Source of the DNA: Fragilaria crotonensis
Lineage: Eukaryota; Bacillariophyta; Fragilariophyceae; Fragilariales; Fragilariaceae
DNA: 54,840 nucleotides
Direction of reading: 5' to 3'
Assembly: GCA_022925895.1 (NCBI GenBank)
Contig: JAKSYS010000413.1
Coordinates: forward strand, 1 to 54,840
Position 1 is the stretch's first letter; every line of letters begins with the position of its first letter. Positions 36,201 to 46,269 of this stretch are shown in pieces. Position numbers and translations under genes: made by a program. Below the pieces are notes generated by a model. That model was not told where the DNA came from. It saw only the letters and a list, made by a program, of their open reading frames with translations, and made no database searches.

Positions 36201-38817
36201 AGAAGGTCAAGGTGAAGTTGATGGAATGGTTCTGAACCTTGGCGGAGTGGGACTTTGCTTCTGGCGCGTTTTTGGCTGATTGAAATTCTGATTGGCCAAG
36301 TTTGAGTGTCAGTGGCTGGTGACAAAATGTGATCATTCCAAACATGGTGAAGGGATCCAGTCATAAGATTGCGGAAATTACGATGTGCAAGGCGACGGGA
36401 TGTGATCTCAAGTGGCAAGGTTGCAGTGGGTTGGTCTGGGTTTGGATTGGTTGAAGTGTCCAAGTGTTGCTCAAAAGTGATGGCAGGTGGGTTTGGAGTG
36501 TCATCAGAAGTTGTGTTGGGTTGGGAAGTCATGGAAAAAGCTTGTTCAGAGGGTAGCTCTTGAAGAATGGTTGGCCATGTGTATGTTGAGTTGTTGGGAA
36601 AACGGATTGTGGTTGCTCTGTTCTGGATGATGACTGTGAAGTTTTGGGTGGCAGAGATGGCAGTCAGGGAAAGCAGACGGTGGCTAAGACCTTCAATGTA
36701 GTAAACATCAGCAAGACCAAGGATAGCTTTCTGTCCTTCTGTGGTTGTAAAGAAACAGTCAGTTGTGCCTTTGAAAGTGGATATCTTGGTGGTTCCATCA
36801 GCAAGGGAAACAGGTACATGGCAGGGTTCAACATCATGGAGATCACTGAAGACAGGAGTGTAGTGGCTTGTAGCACCACTGTCAGGGAGCCAATTATCAA
36901 GATCTGGCGGTCCAAAGCGCTGATATGCAGACATGGGGTCATCTGGGAAGTATTCAATTGCATCAGTGCTGGGAGGTGAGTGTGACATGGAGGGTACAAA
37001 ATCATTGTCAGTCAGTGATGGGTTGATTTCCATTTGAGGCAAGTTGGTGTCAGGCCAGATTGTTGGTGGGCCATTGTTGAAGGCAGGGTTGTTGTTTAAT
37101 GAGGCAAGGAAGGCTTGATGGTAATGAGTTGTTTCAGCATGAGGTGAAGATGAATCAGTGACAAAATAAGCTCTTTGATTTCTGGGAGCAGTGTTCTCAT
37201 TATTGGTTGGTGACCTTGGGTTTCCTCCATTTCTGTTATTGTTGTTCTGAGGTCTGTTAGTTGCAGTTGGGCATTGTCTTGCATAGTGACCAGTTCTTCC
37301 ACAATTGTTACAAACTATGTTGGTGGCATTATTGGGTGAAGGATTTGGCCGAAATGGGGTGGAATTGCTCTGCGGTCGACGTTGGTTGTTGGAGTTTGAT
37401 GAAGTTGGTCGCAAGGGCGGTCGGTTGCCATGATTCGGTCTTGGTGGCGGGGCGTTGCGACGATTGTTTTGGTGATTGTTCGGACGGTTTGAATGCTGAT
37501 TTTGGTTGCTTTGGGGTCTGATTGGTGGCCGATTGCTGCTGCTGTTTTGTTGGGTATAAGGTCGCAGAATTGAGCTGAGAGCTTGATGTTGTCGCGGGGT
37601 GAACTGTTTTTGGAAAGTCGGACGATGGGCAGGGCGATGGGATTGTTGACGGGCAGCATTGGCATGTTGGTTATAATTGCGTTGATTTTGTGATGGCAAA
37701 GTTAGGCCACGGGATTCGTCAATATTCAAAAGATGGCTTTCAAGTTCGGAGAAAGCGGGCAATTCTTCATCGTTAAGTTCGGCTCTGCGGAGGTCGGCAT
37801 CAAAACGTTGGTAAGAGGCAGCATAAAAATGGTGATTACTTCCACCGCGAATGGCTCTTTTAATAAGATCTGCGTCTGTGTTGGGAATGCCGGCGTGGTA
37901 GCAATCGCGCGTCAAAACTCGGATGCGATTCAAATAGGAGGTTGCAACTTCATTGTGGCCTTGTTTAATAGAATAAAAGGCTTCTCTTGTGCGTTCAACA
38001 TGATCTGGAGTAAGCGGAGCACAATGTCGGCGGAGAGTAAAGATTGCAGTTCTGGCATCTGGTGGGCCATCAATGATGTGTTTTTGGCAGGGATCACAGA
38101 CATGTGTAAAAATGAGATTGTAAATTGCAGTGCCAATGAAGGGATGGGAGTAGGAAATCTGTTTGGGCCAAAGATCAAAGACTTGGCGTGTCCAGGGAGA
38201 GATGTTACAAACGATGCGGAGGTTATCCATGAAGGCATTGAATTGTCGGCGTCGGGCGACAAGATCGGTTGGGTATGATAGTTTCCGGAGATTGGCATTT
38301 TTGGCATATTTCAAAAGGGTTTTAGTTAAATCTTCAATGGGTGGATAAGTGAAGTCAGTTCTGGTTGAAGAAGTTAGTGCATCTGGGGATTGCAAAGGGA
38401 TCTGAGGAGGGTCATCCTGTTGGTCTTCATTATCTTCATCATCAGTAAAGAATGTTTCATGAATTGGAGGATAGGCAAAAGTTGGATGTTTTGCAGGTTT
38501 GTCCTTTGCTGCAGGTTTGGAGGAGTGTCTGTCTTTGGTGAAGAGGATGTTTCAATTTGGGTGTCTGGTTGCACAGATTTTGGAGACAGAATTTGTGTTA
38601 CAGTGCGTGAGAGACGTTTCAAAGGATTTTCGGCAGGTGTGTCAATTTCTTGAGCTTGGACGTCAGAAGATGGCTGATTTGCATCAATATTATGCGTTTC
38701 GTGTCGGGAAATGTCAGTTTCGGAAGAATTGTCAGAAGTATCTGGATCTGCAGTTTCTGGTTCAATTTCAGGGGGATTTTCTTCTTGAAGAGACGATCTA
38801 CGGGTGCGGACAACCAT
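33223..38817 (-). CDS. Copia gag-pol polyprotein, frameshifted
   Basis: Gag starts at the ATG at 38815-38817 (MVVRTRRSSLQ), followed by a capsid-like helical region and a CCHC knuckle (CNNCGRTGHYARQC, about 37.28 kb). The protease motif WLPDSGATSHYT lies at about 36.88 kb. Integrase has LAHRNFRNL, then HLDLLRNP, RTDAGTAFTS and EMNGICEAKWR supplying the D, D and E; the Cys pair of its zinc module is not visible. RT has KARLVARGD, ADFIGAYLQA and FVDDMLYVGS (about 34.28 kb). RNase H has TVFSDASWQDC, STSEAEYMAA and MIDNEATVQIA, ending at 33223. Frame changes occur near 38.4, 35.9, 35.27, 34.5, 34.25 and 34.18 kb. All equal loss of one base, and protein on both sides fits Copia. If the losses are sequencing errors, the element could be autonomous. 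Confidence 0.85.
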
Positions 38818-41800
38818 AAGGGCTGTGTGTTCACAAAAAGATGATTCTTGTTTGTCCAATTGAAATCTTACTACATTACAATTACTGCTGTCCATTCTTG
38901 TAGCATTTACACCAATGTGTCTGTACAGGCAAGAAGGATCAGGTAAGTTGCAAGTAGTAACCTGGTTGTTAAAGAGACTAGTGTTCACACCAGACTCACC
39001 AGGGGGGTTGCTCAAGATATTGGGTTCAGAGGCTTTGATGAAAGGATATTCAGGATGATTGTGTTGTTGCCAATAATATGAAAAAGGATTGTGAGTGATC
39101 TGAGACAATGGGTTGCTGAGGGCATTCTCAAGGTGTGGGAGAGCCCAGGATCCATAAACATCGGTGGATCCACGTTTTGTAGTAATCACTTGGATGAGGC
39201 GAGTTGCAAGAGACAAGGGAATGGTTTTGGATCATCAATGACATGATAAACAGGGTTTGGTTGGCGCCAAAGTTGGCTAGGATTGTTGGGGCAAGTCCAG
39301 GGATTGGCAGCATAACAGGTGTTCATTGGAATGCAGGCTTGGTCATTGAAAAGCTGTTGGACTGTTGTTGTTGTGTAAGGTTTGATGGTCCCATTGTGTT
39401 GGTGAAAAATGATTGGTTTGTTCTCCTTGTTGTAGATAATAGGGAAGATGTGAGCACTTGGCAATGGAATAGGAAGCTCAGTTGGGGATCCTGGAGTGTA
39501 GGAAGGAGTTGACTGATGCTCTTGGGTGTTGCCTTGGTAGATAAGGACTTTGGTTGGCAAGGGTGTTTGAGGTAGGACACATTGAGGGTCAGTGACATTG
39601 ATGTTTGAGACAACTCTGAACATGGTATACTCATGATCTGGCAGGAAATCAATGGAATGGTTGATGGTATCTGTCTTGATGGGGTCAAAGTTGGACTTAA
39701 GGGTTGCATAATCACAGTTTCCAATTGGGATGGTGAAGTTCTGAAGGTCATTGGAAGTGAGCGGACGGCAGATGACAAAGTTGACGGCAATAGCAGTGGC
39801 TTTTGAGTGCATGATTGATAACTGTTCAGGTGTAGGGGATGTGGCCATTGGGAAGGCTGAGCAATTGTGATTCATGAGTAGATCAGCAGGGGGAAGGGAA
39901 CCAATGCAAATGTTTGAGGATTGCAAATGTAAGTCATCTCCAGTTGTGAGTTTGGAAGTCAAAGTTGCATGTTGGCGGAGTGTTGCTGAGATTAAGACAC
40001 GGGCAACATGGGAAGCAGATGGAGATATTCCAGTTGTGGGTTCTCCAAAACCGTTGACAAGCGGTGAATGAGTGAATGCAATGAGGGATGCAGAGTTCAA
40101 ATGTGTAGGAGTTTGAATATGGCGAGTCCTGGTGCTGTCCAAAGTGATATCATAGGGACTGGGAGACAGTTGCTGATCTTGGAAGAATTTGATAATGAAG
40201 CGCGGGACATCTCTGAAGTTACTTCGGTTCGGGAAAAGTCGTAGAGCGGTCGCAAAAGTTGGGATATTGCGAATGATATCAGCAAGTTCAGGAGGTTGGT
40301 GAGGGCATGAAGATGTTTGTCCCTGAATATAAAGGTGGATGAGGTACATCATTTTGAAGGCATAAAGGATGGATAGGGAGCATTCATGTCCAAAGGATCC
40401 AGGTTCATAGTCACTCAAAAGGGATACAAATAATGATGGGGTGCCATTGGTGAGTTGAGATCTGTGCTCAGAAGAAAGATTGTCCATGACCAAATTGGTA
40501 GTTCTGTTGAAAGTGTGTTGGATGCATTGAATGAATTCCTCTTGATTGGGGTCTTTGTCAGATCCAGCAATTAAAATGGGATAAAGGTTGCACATCAGGT
40601 GGCGAAGATGTTCGGTCGTCAAGTCGCGAATGCATTGTTTGGTGACTGGATTTGACTGAATATAACGTAGGCAGAAGCTTGCAGCTGTGATACTTGAATC
40701 AACACATGTTGGAAGGTTGCACATGGTGATTGGCCCATTGATGTCATCTTGAAGAGTTGCATCAGCATAGAAAAGAAGTGAGGCATGTGGATTGGTTCTG
40801 GAATCCAAATCAGAATGGTGTTGCAAAAGGGGACATGATGGATTGGGTCCAAGACATTGTCTTCAGGGCAAGGGATGTGCAGTTTGTCAAGGCGGTATGG
40901 AAGCTCCAAAGTTTCATCATCATCAGATAGTTCAAGAAATGCTGTGATTCCAGTGGATGTGGAAAGGCAATCAAAGGTGCTGTCATTGCTGCTGCTCAAA
41001 TTGGAAAACAAGGGACTGAAAAGTTCTGAATTGAGACTGATTGCTGGAGATGGTGGTGCATCAAGATTCCTAGGTCCAGAGGTGTTGAAGGTTTTCAAAT
41101 AATTGACCTGACATGATTGAGTTCTGTTTCTGCTTGAAGGAGTTGAAGGGTCTCAGTTTCATCATCATCAATTGAAATGGTGAATGGGATTGCAGCATTG
41201 ATAGGTGGCTTGACATAGAAGGGGTTGGCAACATTGATGGGAGTTGCAAATTGCTTGGACTTGGTTGGGGTTGAGGCCTTGCTGGTCTTGGAATATTTTT
41301 CGTCATTTTTACATTTTGGTAGCTTTTCTGGTTGTCATCCTGTCCATGAGAGTTAGGGAATCCAAAGTTTTAACTGTGAAGGAATCTGGGATAAATGAGC
41401 TGGTGTCTGTGCTGTCATCATTGTCTGAGGAATCTGGGACTGAGTAGGGAGAGTTTTGAATCATTGGGAGTGCATCAAGTTGTTTTGGAGATTCCTTTTT
41501 GTCGCCGTTGCTTTGTTCTTCAACTTCAACGTCAGCGGCGGGAGCTTTTTGTGCTTTGGTGGGCGGCAGTGTCTGGTCGCGAACGGAAAGGCATAATTGT
41601 TTGGGACACGGGCAGTAGATGGAGAAGACACTTGAAGCATTAACTACGTCACTATCGTCGTCGTCATCGTCATCCATATCGTCATCGCGATAAATGTTGG
41701 TCGTGGAGCGAGCTGGAACATCGTCAGACGCGTCAGTCATTTCGTCATCGTCCACGGGATCGCCGTTGTAATTAGGAACACGAGCATGGCCGTTAGGTTG

Positions 41801-43333
41801 GTCACGAATTGGACGTTGGTAATTAGGAGAGGGGACGTCAGAAGGCGGGGTTGGCGCGCGCGGACGGATAGGCGTGGGTAGGATTTCAAAACCGGTCGGA
41901 CGCAAGATGACGTTTGCGTTATGGGGAAAAATATGGACGGACGGGCTGCCAAATGTCGCAGCTGCAGTACTGAAAGAGATCTGTACGATCGTCGTAGAAA
42001 TGTCATTGGCAGTTCGGCGCGGGGGTCCAATGTGTCCCAAGTCCAGGACTCTTGGGAGCTGATGGTGCGAATCACCACGATCATGGTCGTGGTCGGAAAT
42101 TGGGTGGGGGTCCGCCATGGGGTCGCTTTGAGCGGCGATATCTCGGATTGGTCGCTCCGATTTTCGTAAGTGGGAGCTTGTTTTGAGGTCTTGGAGCGCC
42201 TGAGGAGTTTCTAACCTTTGTTTTTGTCGTGTGAAGGTCCGAACGCCCAACGAAATTGATTTGTTGACTTCCACATTCACGAACATATTGGCGGGTTTTA
42301 TAACGGATCTCGGGCTGTTTTTGCGTCTGAAAACGCATCCTTTTCGCAGGGGAAGCATCGGGGGAGGAGGCAGGGACGTCTGAGTCGTCGAATTGTCGCT
42401 TCCTGGTGGATTTTGGGCGGGTGGGAGCAGGAATCTTGCGGTCGTCGTCATCACGAACGCTGTAATCGTCATCGTCGGCGACGTCGTCATCGTCGCTATC
42501 GTCATATAATTCGGTCTGGGGTTGGTGGCTGCGCGCAGGAGGGAAATGGTGAGTGCCCTGGGTGTCTGGAATGTACTCCTGCTTGATTCTCATGACTTTA
42601 TGAGTAGTGGAGCGCTCTGCAGTCGCGCTGTCGATGGCCTCGGCGTTGCTAGCCGCTTCATCGTTGTCGTCGTCGTCGGTTTCGGTGGCCCTGAATGTTT
42701 TGTTGCGCCCAATAGGAGTTGTAAGGATGCCCTGGGAGATAGTTGCAGCTGGTTGACGGTTTCTGGTGGCGCGGGAAGGTGGATTGCGCTCGGAGTTGGC
42801 GCGTTCGATGGCCTCGGCGAGGATGGCCGCTTCATCGATGTCGGGTTTACTGGTGCCCTTGGCGCTAGTCTTAACGTAGCGCTTCTGCTTAATGTTAGTG
42901 TTAGTGTTGCCCAATGTTTCGGCTCTCTTAGAGCGAGTTAGATAGAGGGTGGGATGGGTGCGGCAGGAATGTTGACATCTGCGCTCATGACGACTGGAGG
43001 CTCCGATTCGGAGGCAAGAAAGGGGGACGAGTCCTTCTTCTTCGACTTCTTGTCGGCTTTCGTAAGGTTGAAGCGAATGGTGGGCATGGTGGGTGGGGCT
43101 GAAATGCTGCTGGAGGGGCTGGGGCTGCTGTTAACTAAGTTCTTAATATATTGTGTGCACTTTGAATCTGGGGGAGCTCTGTTAAAAAATTCTGTTATTT
43201 TCAGTTGCTTCAGATCTGACAGTTTAGATGGAAGCATAACTGAATTCCTGAGCCTAACTAACCTGAAGGTATCAGAGTTAAAAAGGGCAGAGGACGCCTG
43301 CCTAAGTCGGTTGATTCTAGGCGAGTGAACCAT
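38818..43333 (-). CDS. Extra coding region upstream of gag (ORF0), frameshifted
   Basis: No domain recognised. The frame opens with an ATG at 43331-43333, made of the last LTR base plus the first two bases of the primer-binding site (MVHSPRINRLRQ...). Order: KITEFFNR and a Lys/Ser-rich stretch (43.3-42.94 kb); two related segments, DEAAILAEAIERANSERN and DEAASNAEAIDSATAERS, with Asp runs (42.9-42.55 kb); basic patches STRKRQFDD and AKRMRF that could be nuclear localisation signals (about 42.4 kb); another Asp run (DDDMDDDDDDD, about 41.67 kb); an acidic Ser-rich part; and a 546-codon frame (40826-39186) of mixed, folded-looking composition. The last frame (39216-38374) continues in phase through the gag ATG, so ORF0 may be the N-terminal part of one giant polyprotein. 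Six frame changes are needed, four of them equal to single-base loss. Confidence 0.55.
43315..43332 (-). other. Primer-binding site of the 12-kb Copia element
   Basis: The minus strand reads TGGTTCACTCGCCTAGAA immediately after the LTR. It starts TGG, as expected for pairing with a tRNA 3' CCA end. The tRNA identity was not resolved. Confidence 0.7.
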
Positions 43334-44235
43334 GATAGATTCTGCGTGCGAGCGCGGAGTGGAGGCCAGACCATGGTTAAATCGGGCGCACGGCAGACCG
43401 GGGTCGCAGGCAGGTGGTGACGTCACGGTGACGGTATCGGTCGCTACAGTACGAACGTTGGCCGGTGCTACGGTTTCAGGACTACTGGATGCTACGCTAG
43501 CGGCAGAGGAAGCGGGAGTGCTAGTAGCAAACGCGACGGTATACGCGTGGGAGTCTACTGGACGGGTATACTGAGCTACGGTATGACTAGGCGTAACTAC
43601 AGTACATGTAGACGTAGACACAGTGCTAGTAGGCGAAGCAACTGTGCTAGTATCTGTAGGTACGATGCAAGTAGATGGTGCTACGTTGCGCGTAGGTGAC
43701 ACTACAGTATGTGGACGTGGGTGGAGTCCTACGGTGACGTCGGTAGCCAAGTGGGTACTAGTACACTGGCTATCGCTACAGGGGGACTGAATCGTGACGA
43801 CGGCGGGTAAAAAGTCGTCATGGTCAGTTACGCTGCTACGAAAATTGTACATTGTTAAAATCGGGGGCCGGCTAAATATATTTACAGTGGTAGACAAATT
43901 TGTGAGAAATTGTTGATCATCAAATGATGATCAACTTCTTTTGATGAGTGTTCTCCAGGAACACTCAGGATCACAAAAGAAACGACGTACGTCTGAAGAG
44001 TGTACGTCTGAGAATGTGTACGTCTGAAGAGAGCGTGCGAGGCCGAGCGTTGGGCGAGAAAATGGTCGTTTATGCAATGAACGACATGAATTTGATCGTT
44101 GCAATTTTGGAGTGGGATATGATTCCCGTACGACAGTAACGATACGACGTATACTGTTTACTAGCCTAATGTGAAGTGTCCTACTGGATAATGTAGATAG
44201 TAAAAATACGTAGGAGCGGTACTAAAAGTCTGTCA
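43333..44235 (-). repeat. 5' LTR of the 12-kb Copia element
   Basis: TG...CA ends, adjacent to GACTA. A Ser/Thr/Val-rich frame starts at an ATG at 43850-43852, just after a TATA-like box, and stays open to the end of the LTR and beyond. It also contains the palindrome TGACGTCA (about 43417-43424) and another TGACGT near 43735. Confidence 0.95.
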
Positions 44236-44240
44236 GACTA
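44236..44240 (+). repeat. Target-site duplication GACTA (right)
   Basis: Partner of 32264-32268. Confidence 0.9.
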
Positions 44241-44345
44241 TGATATCGTCTACCAGTACTGACGTACAAGTACTCTTGTAGACCATGCAAATTATGTACA
44301 GTACATGTAACTATGCCTACGGTAGGGAGAGAGCTGTGTACTGTA
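44241..44345. promoter_or_regulatory. GTAC cluster upstream of the Ctp gene
   Basis: Six GTAC sites in about 100 bp, directly beside the retroelement and about 200 bp before the chosen start codon. Confidence 0.35.
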
Positions 44346-44539
44346 GCATGCATGATGAATTTGAAGATTTGAAACCTTCAATGCAAAGAGGTCAAAGGCG
44401 ACCATCGACCATCCAACGAAAATTACACATTTGCACTGTAGTGTGCCAACCAATTCTCACATTGCAACGCAAGGACGATTGCACGATGTTCACAACCCCT
44501 CCCCACCATTCCTCCCAAAGAAAGTCCTTGACATCTCGA

Positions 44540-46191
44540 ATGAATCTGCATTCATACGGTGTTTTGTTACTAGTTAGCTTTATGTGCGCAAGGCGGTCCC
44601 AAGCATTCGTCGGGCCGAACTCGCGAAGGACACCTTTGTTTGGATTGATGGCATCTAGGACCGAGCACATTGAAAGCTTTCGACAAATCAAGTCGAGCAG
44701 CGAAGCAGGCTCGATCAATGACTCCTTGAATGTTATTTCTGATTCCACTCGGAACTTCATTGCGTCAACATTGTTCAGTGTCGCCCTCACAATTTCACCG
44801 GTCATGAACCCAACCAGCCCCTCGCGTAACTGGTTCGTAGTAAATGCCGAAGAACCACAAGTCACTCTACAGAATTCCGAGCAGATAGCAGATGTTGGAG
44901 CACCAGAAGACGGGAGCCAGCAATCACTGCTAACGACGGTCACACCTGATAACGACTCAACTGTTGTCGAACAGGTCTGGACCCTGGTCTCCAAGTACTT
45001 CATTGACCAAAGCTTCAATGGTCAGGTACGTACGAATCGCAAATCAATGAGTTGTATTGCTCGCTTGTCTGACGCGGTTCGATGTAGGACTGGAATGAAG
45101 TGAAGCAAAATTATCTTTCCCAGATTGGGCCAAACGACGGTGACGACAAGTCCATGCAACTTGTCACCAAAATGACAGCAACGCTAGGGGACAAGTATTC
45201 TAGAATACTGAACGTAGATCAATACCAAGCCATTCAAAAGTACGATCTCATTGGTATAGGAGCAACCCTGATGCCGGATCAACAGAAACACATCATTGTT
45301 GGTGCCCCGCCCGTTCCAGGATCGGCGTCGGACAAGGCTGGCTTGAAAGTCGGCGACTACATCGTGGCTGTCAACGGCATTCCCACGGATGGGAGATCCG
45401 CGTTCGACCTCATTGATCAAATTTCAGAGAATCCAAACGCTCAAACAATTTCAATGACCGTAAGAACTACAACTGGTGGAGACTCACCAACGAATGGCGT
45501 GACTCGCGAAATCACGATGCCCAGGGCTTTTGCTGCAGTGAAGAATCCAATAGAATACAAGGTCTCAGAGACACGGAACGACGGGATTAAGGTGGGCTAC
45601 GTTCGAATTTCGGAATTCAATGGCATAGTCAAAGCCAAATTGGAAGATGCGTTGAATAGCTTGGAGAAGGGGGGTGCAAACGCCTACGTTATCGATGTCA
45701 GAGGCAATCCTGGAGGTGCATTCCAAAGCGCGGTAGAAATCTCGAGCCTTTTCATTGATGACCGTGTTGCAACCTACGTAGTGGATAGCAATCACTTCGA
45801 GTTGCCGTTTCGAACTGCTGCAGGACGCGTCATCGTCGACCCTCAAGACCCAATTGCTATTTGGGTCGACCGGAATTCGGCCTCAGCCAGCGAAGTTTTC
45901 GCAGGGAGCCTTCACGATAACTGCCGGGCAGTTGTAATGGGAGAGAACTCGTTTGGCAAAGGTAAGATCCAAGCCGTGTATGGCCTTAAGAATGGTGGCG
46001 GCTTGGTCTTGACGGTCGCAAAGTACATTACTCCAAGTGGCACCGACATTCAAGGTGCAGGGATCAAGCCTGACATTGAGGTTAAGTTGCCGCCTTCCTT
46101 GATCCCAGTCATCTCAAGCGACACGTCGAAAGTTGACTTCGCCGACGTCTCGCATCGACTCAGCATGTGCCAAGTTCCGGATGTGCACTAG
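44540..46191 (+). CDS. C-terminal processing serine protease (CtpA family), plastid-type
   Basis: CtpA-type peptidases (S41) trim protein C-termini. Plastid members process the D1 precursor of photosystem II in the thylakoid lumen. I chose the ATG at 44540 because it begins a hydrophobic signal (YGVLLLVSFMCA) followed by SQAFVGP, a diatom-like Ala-Phe plastid cleavage motif; an upstream in-frame ATG at 44285 adds no such sense. One 62-nt intron (45026-45087, CAG/GTACGT to GATGTAG/G) joins SFNGQ to DWNEVKQNYL, a family hallmark. The protein is 529 aa. A PDZ domain (about 215-300, KAGLKVGDYIVAVNG) is followed by the protease core with DVRGNPGGAFQSAVE. The Ser/Lys dyad reads as Ser428 in NSASASE and Lys453 in FGKG, with the 25-residue spacing of the family. 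A second hydrophobic stretch ending FVVNAEE (about residues 75-105) could be a lumen-transfer signal. Frames are intact. The exact substrate is inferred. Confidence 0.92.
45026..45087 (+). other. 62-nt intron of the Ctp gene
   Basis: CAG/GTACGTACG donor and TTCGATGTAG/GAC acceptor. Removal gives 162 + 367 codons in one frame. Confidence 0.85.
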
Positions 46192-46269
46192 CACTCACCA
46201 ACACGCAATCGGGAACGGTTCTGTAAAACAACTATTTTAACTGTTACATCCGCTACTCGCGCAGTTACT

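Larger units (their letters stand above)
32269..44235 (-). mobile_element. 12-kb Copia LTR retrotransposon with extra 5' coding region
   Basis: Two LTRs (904 and 903 bp) begin TG and end CA and are about 98-99% alike. The element is flanked by GACTA on both sides, so it is a complete insertion. Transcription runs on the minus strand: 5' LTR at 43333-44235, primer-binding site next to it, an extra coding region (about 43.3-38.8 kb), gag (from 38817), protease, integrase, RT and RNase H (to 33223), a purine tract, then the 3' LTR. All catalytic motifs of Copia pol can be read, but across frame changes. It separates the GTAC-rich upstream regions of isopropylmalate dehydrogenase and the Ctp protease. 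At 12 kb it is about twice the length I expect of diatom Copia elements; the LTRs and the extra region account for the difference. Confidence 0.95.
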
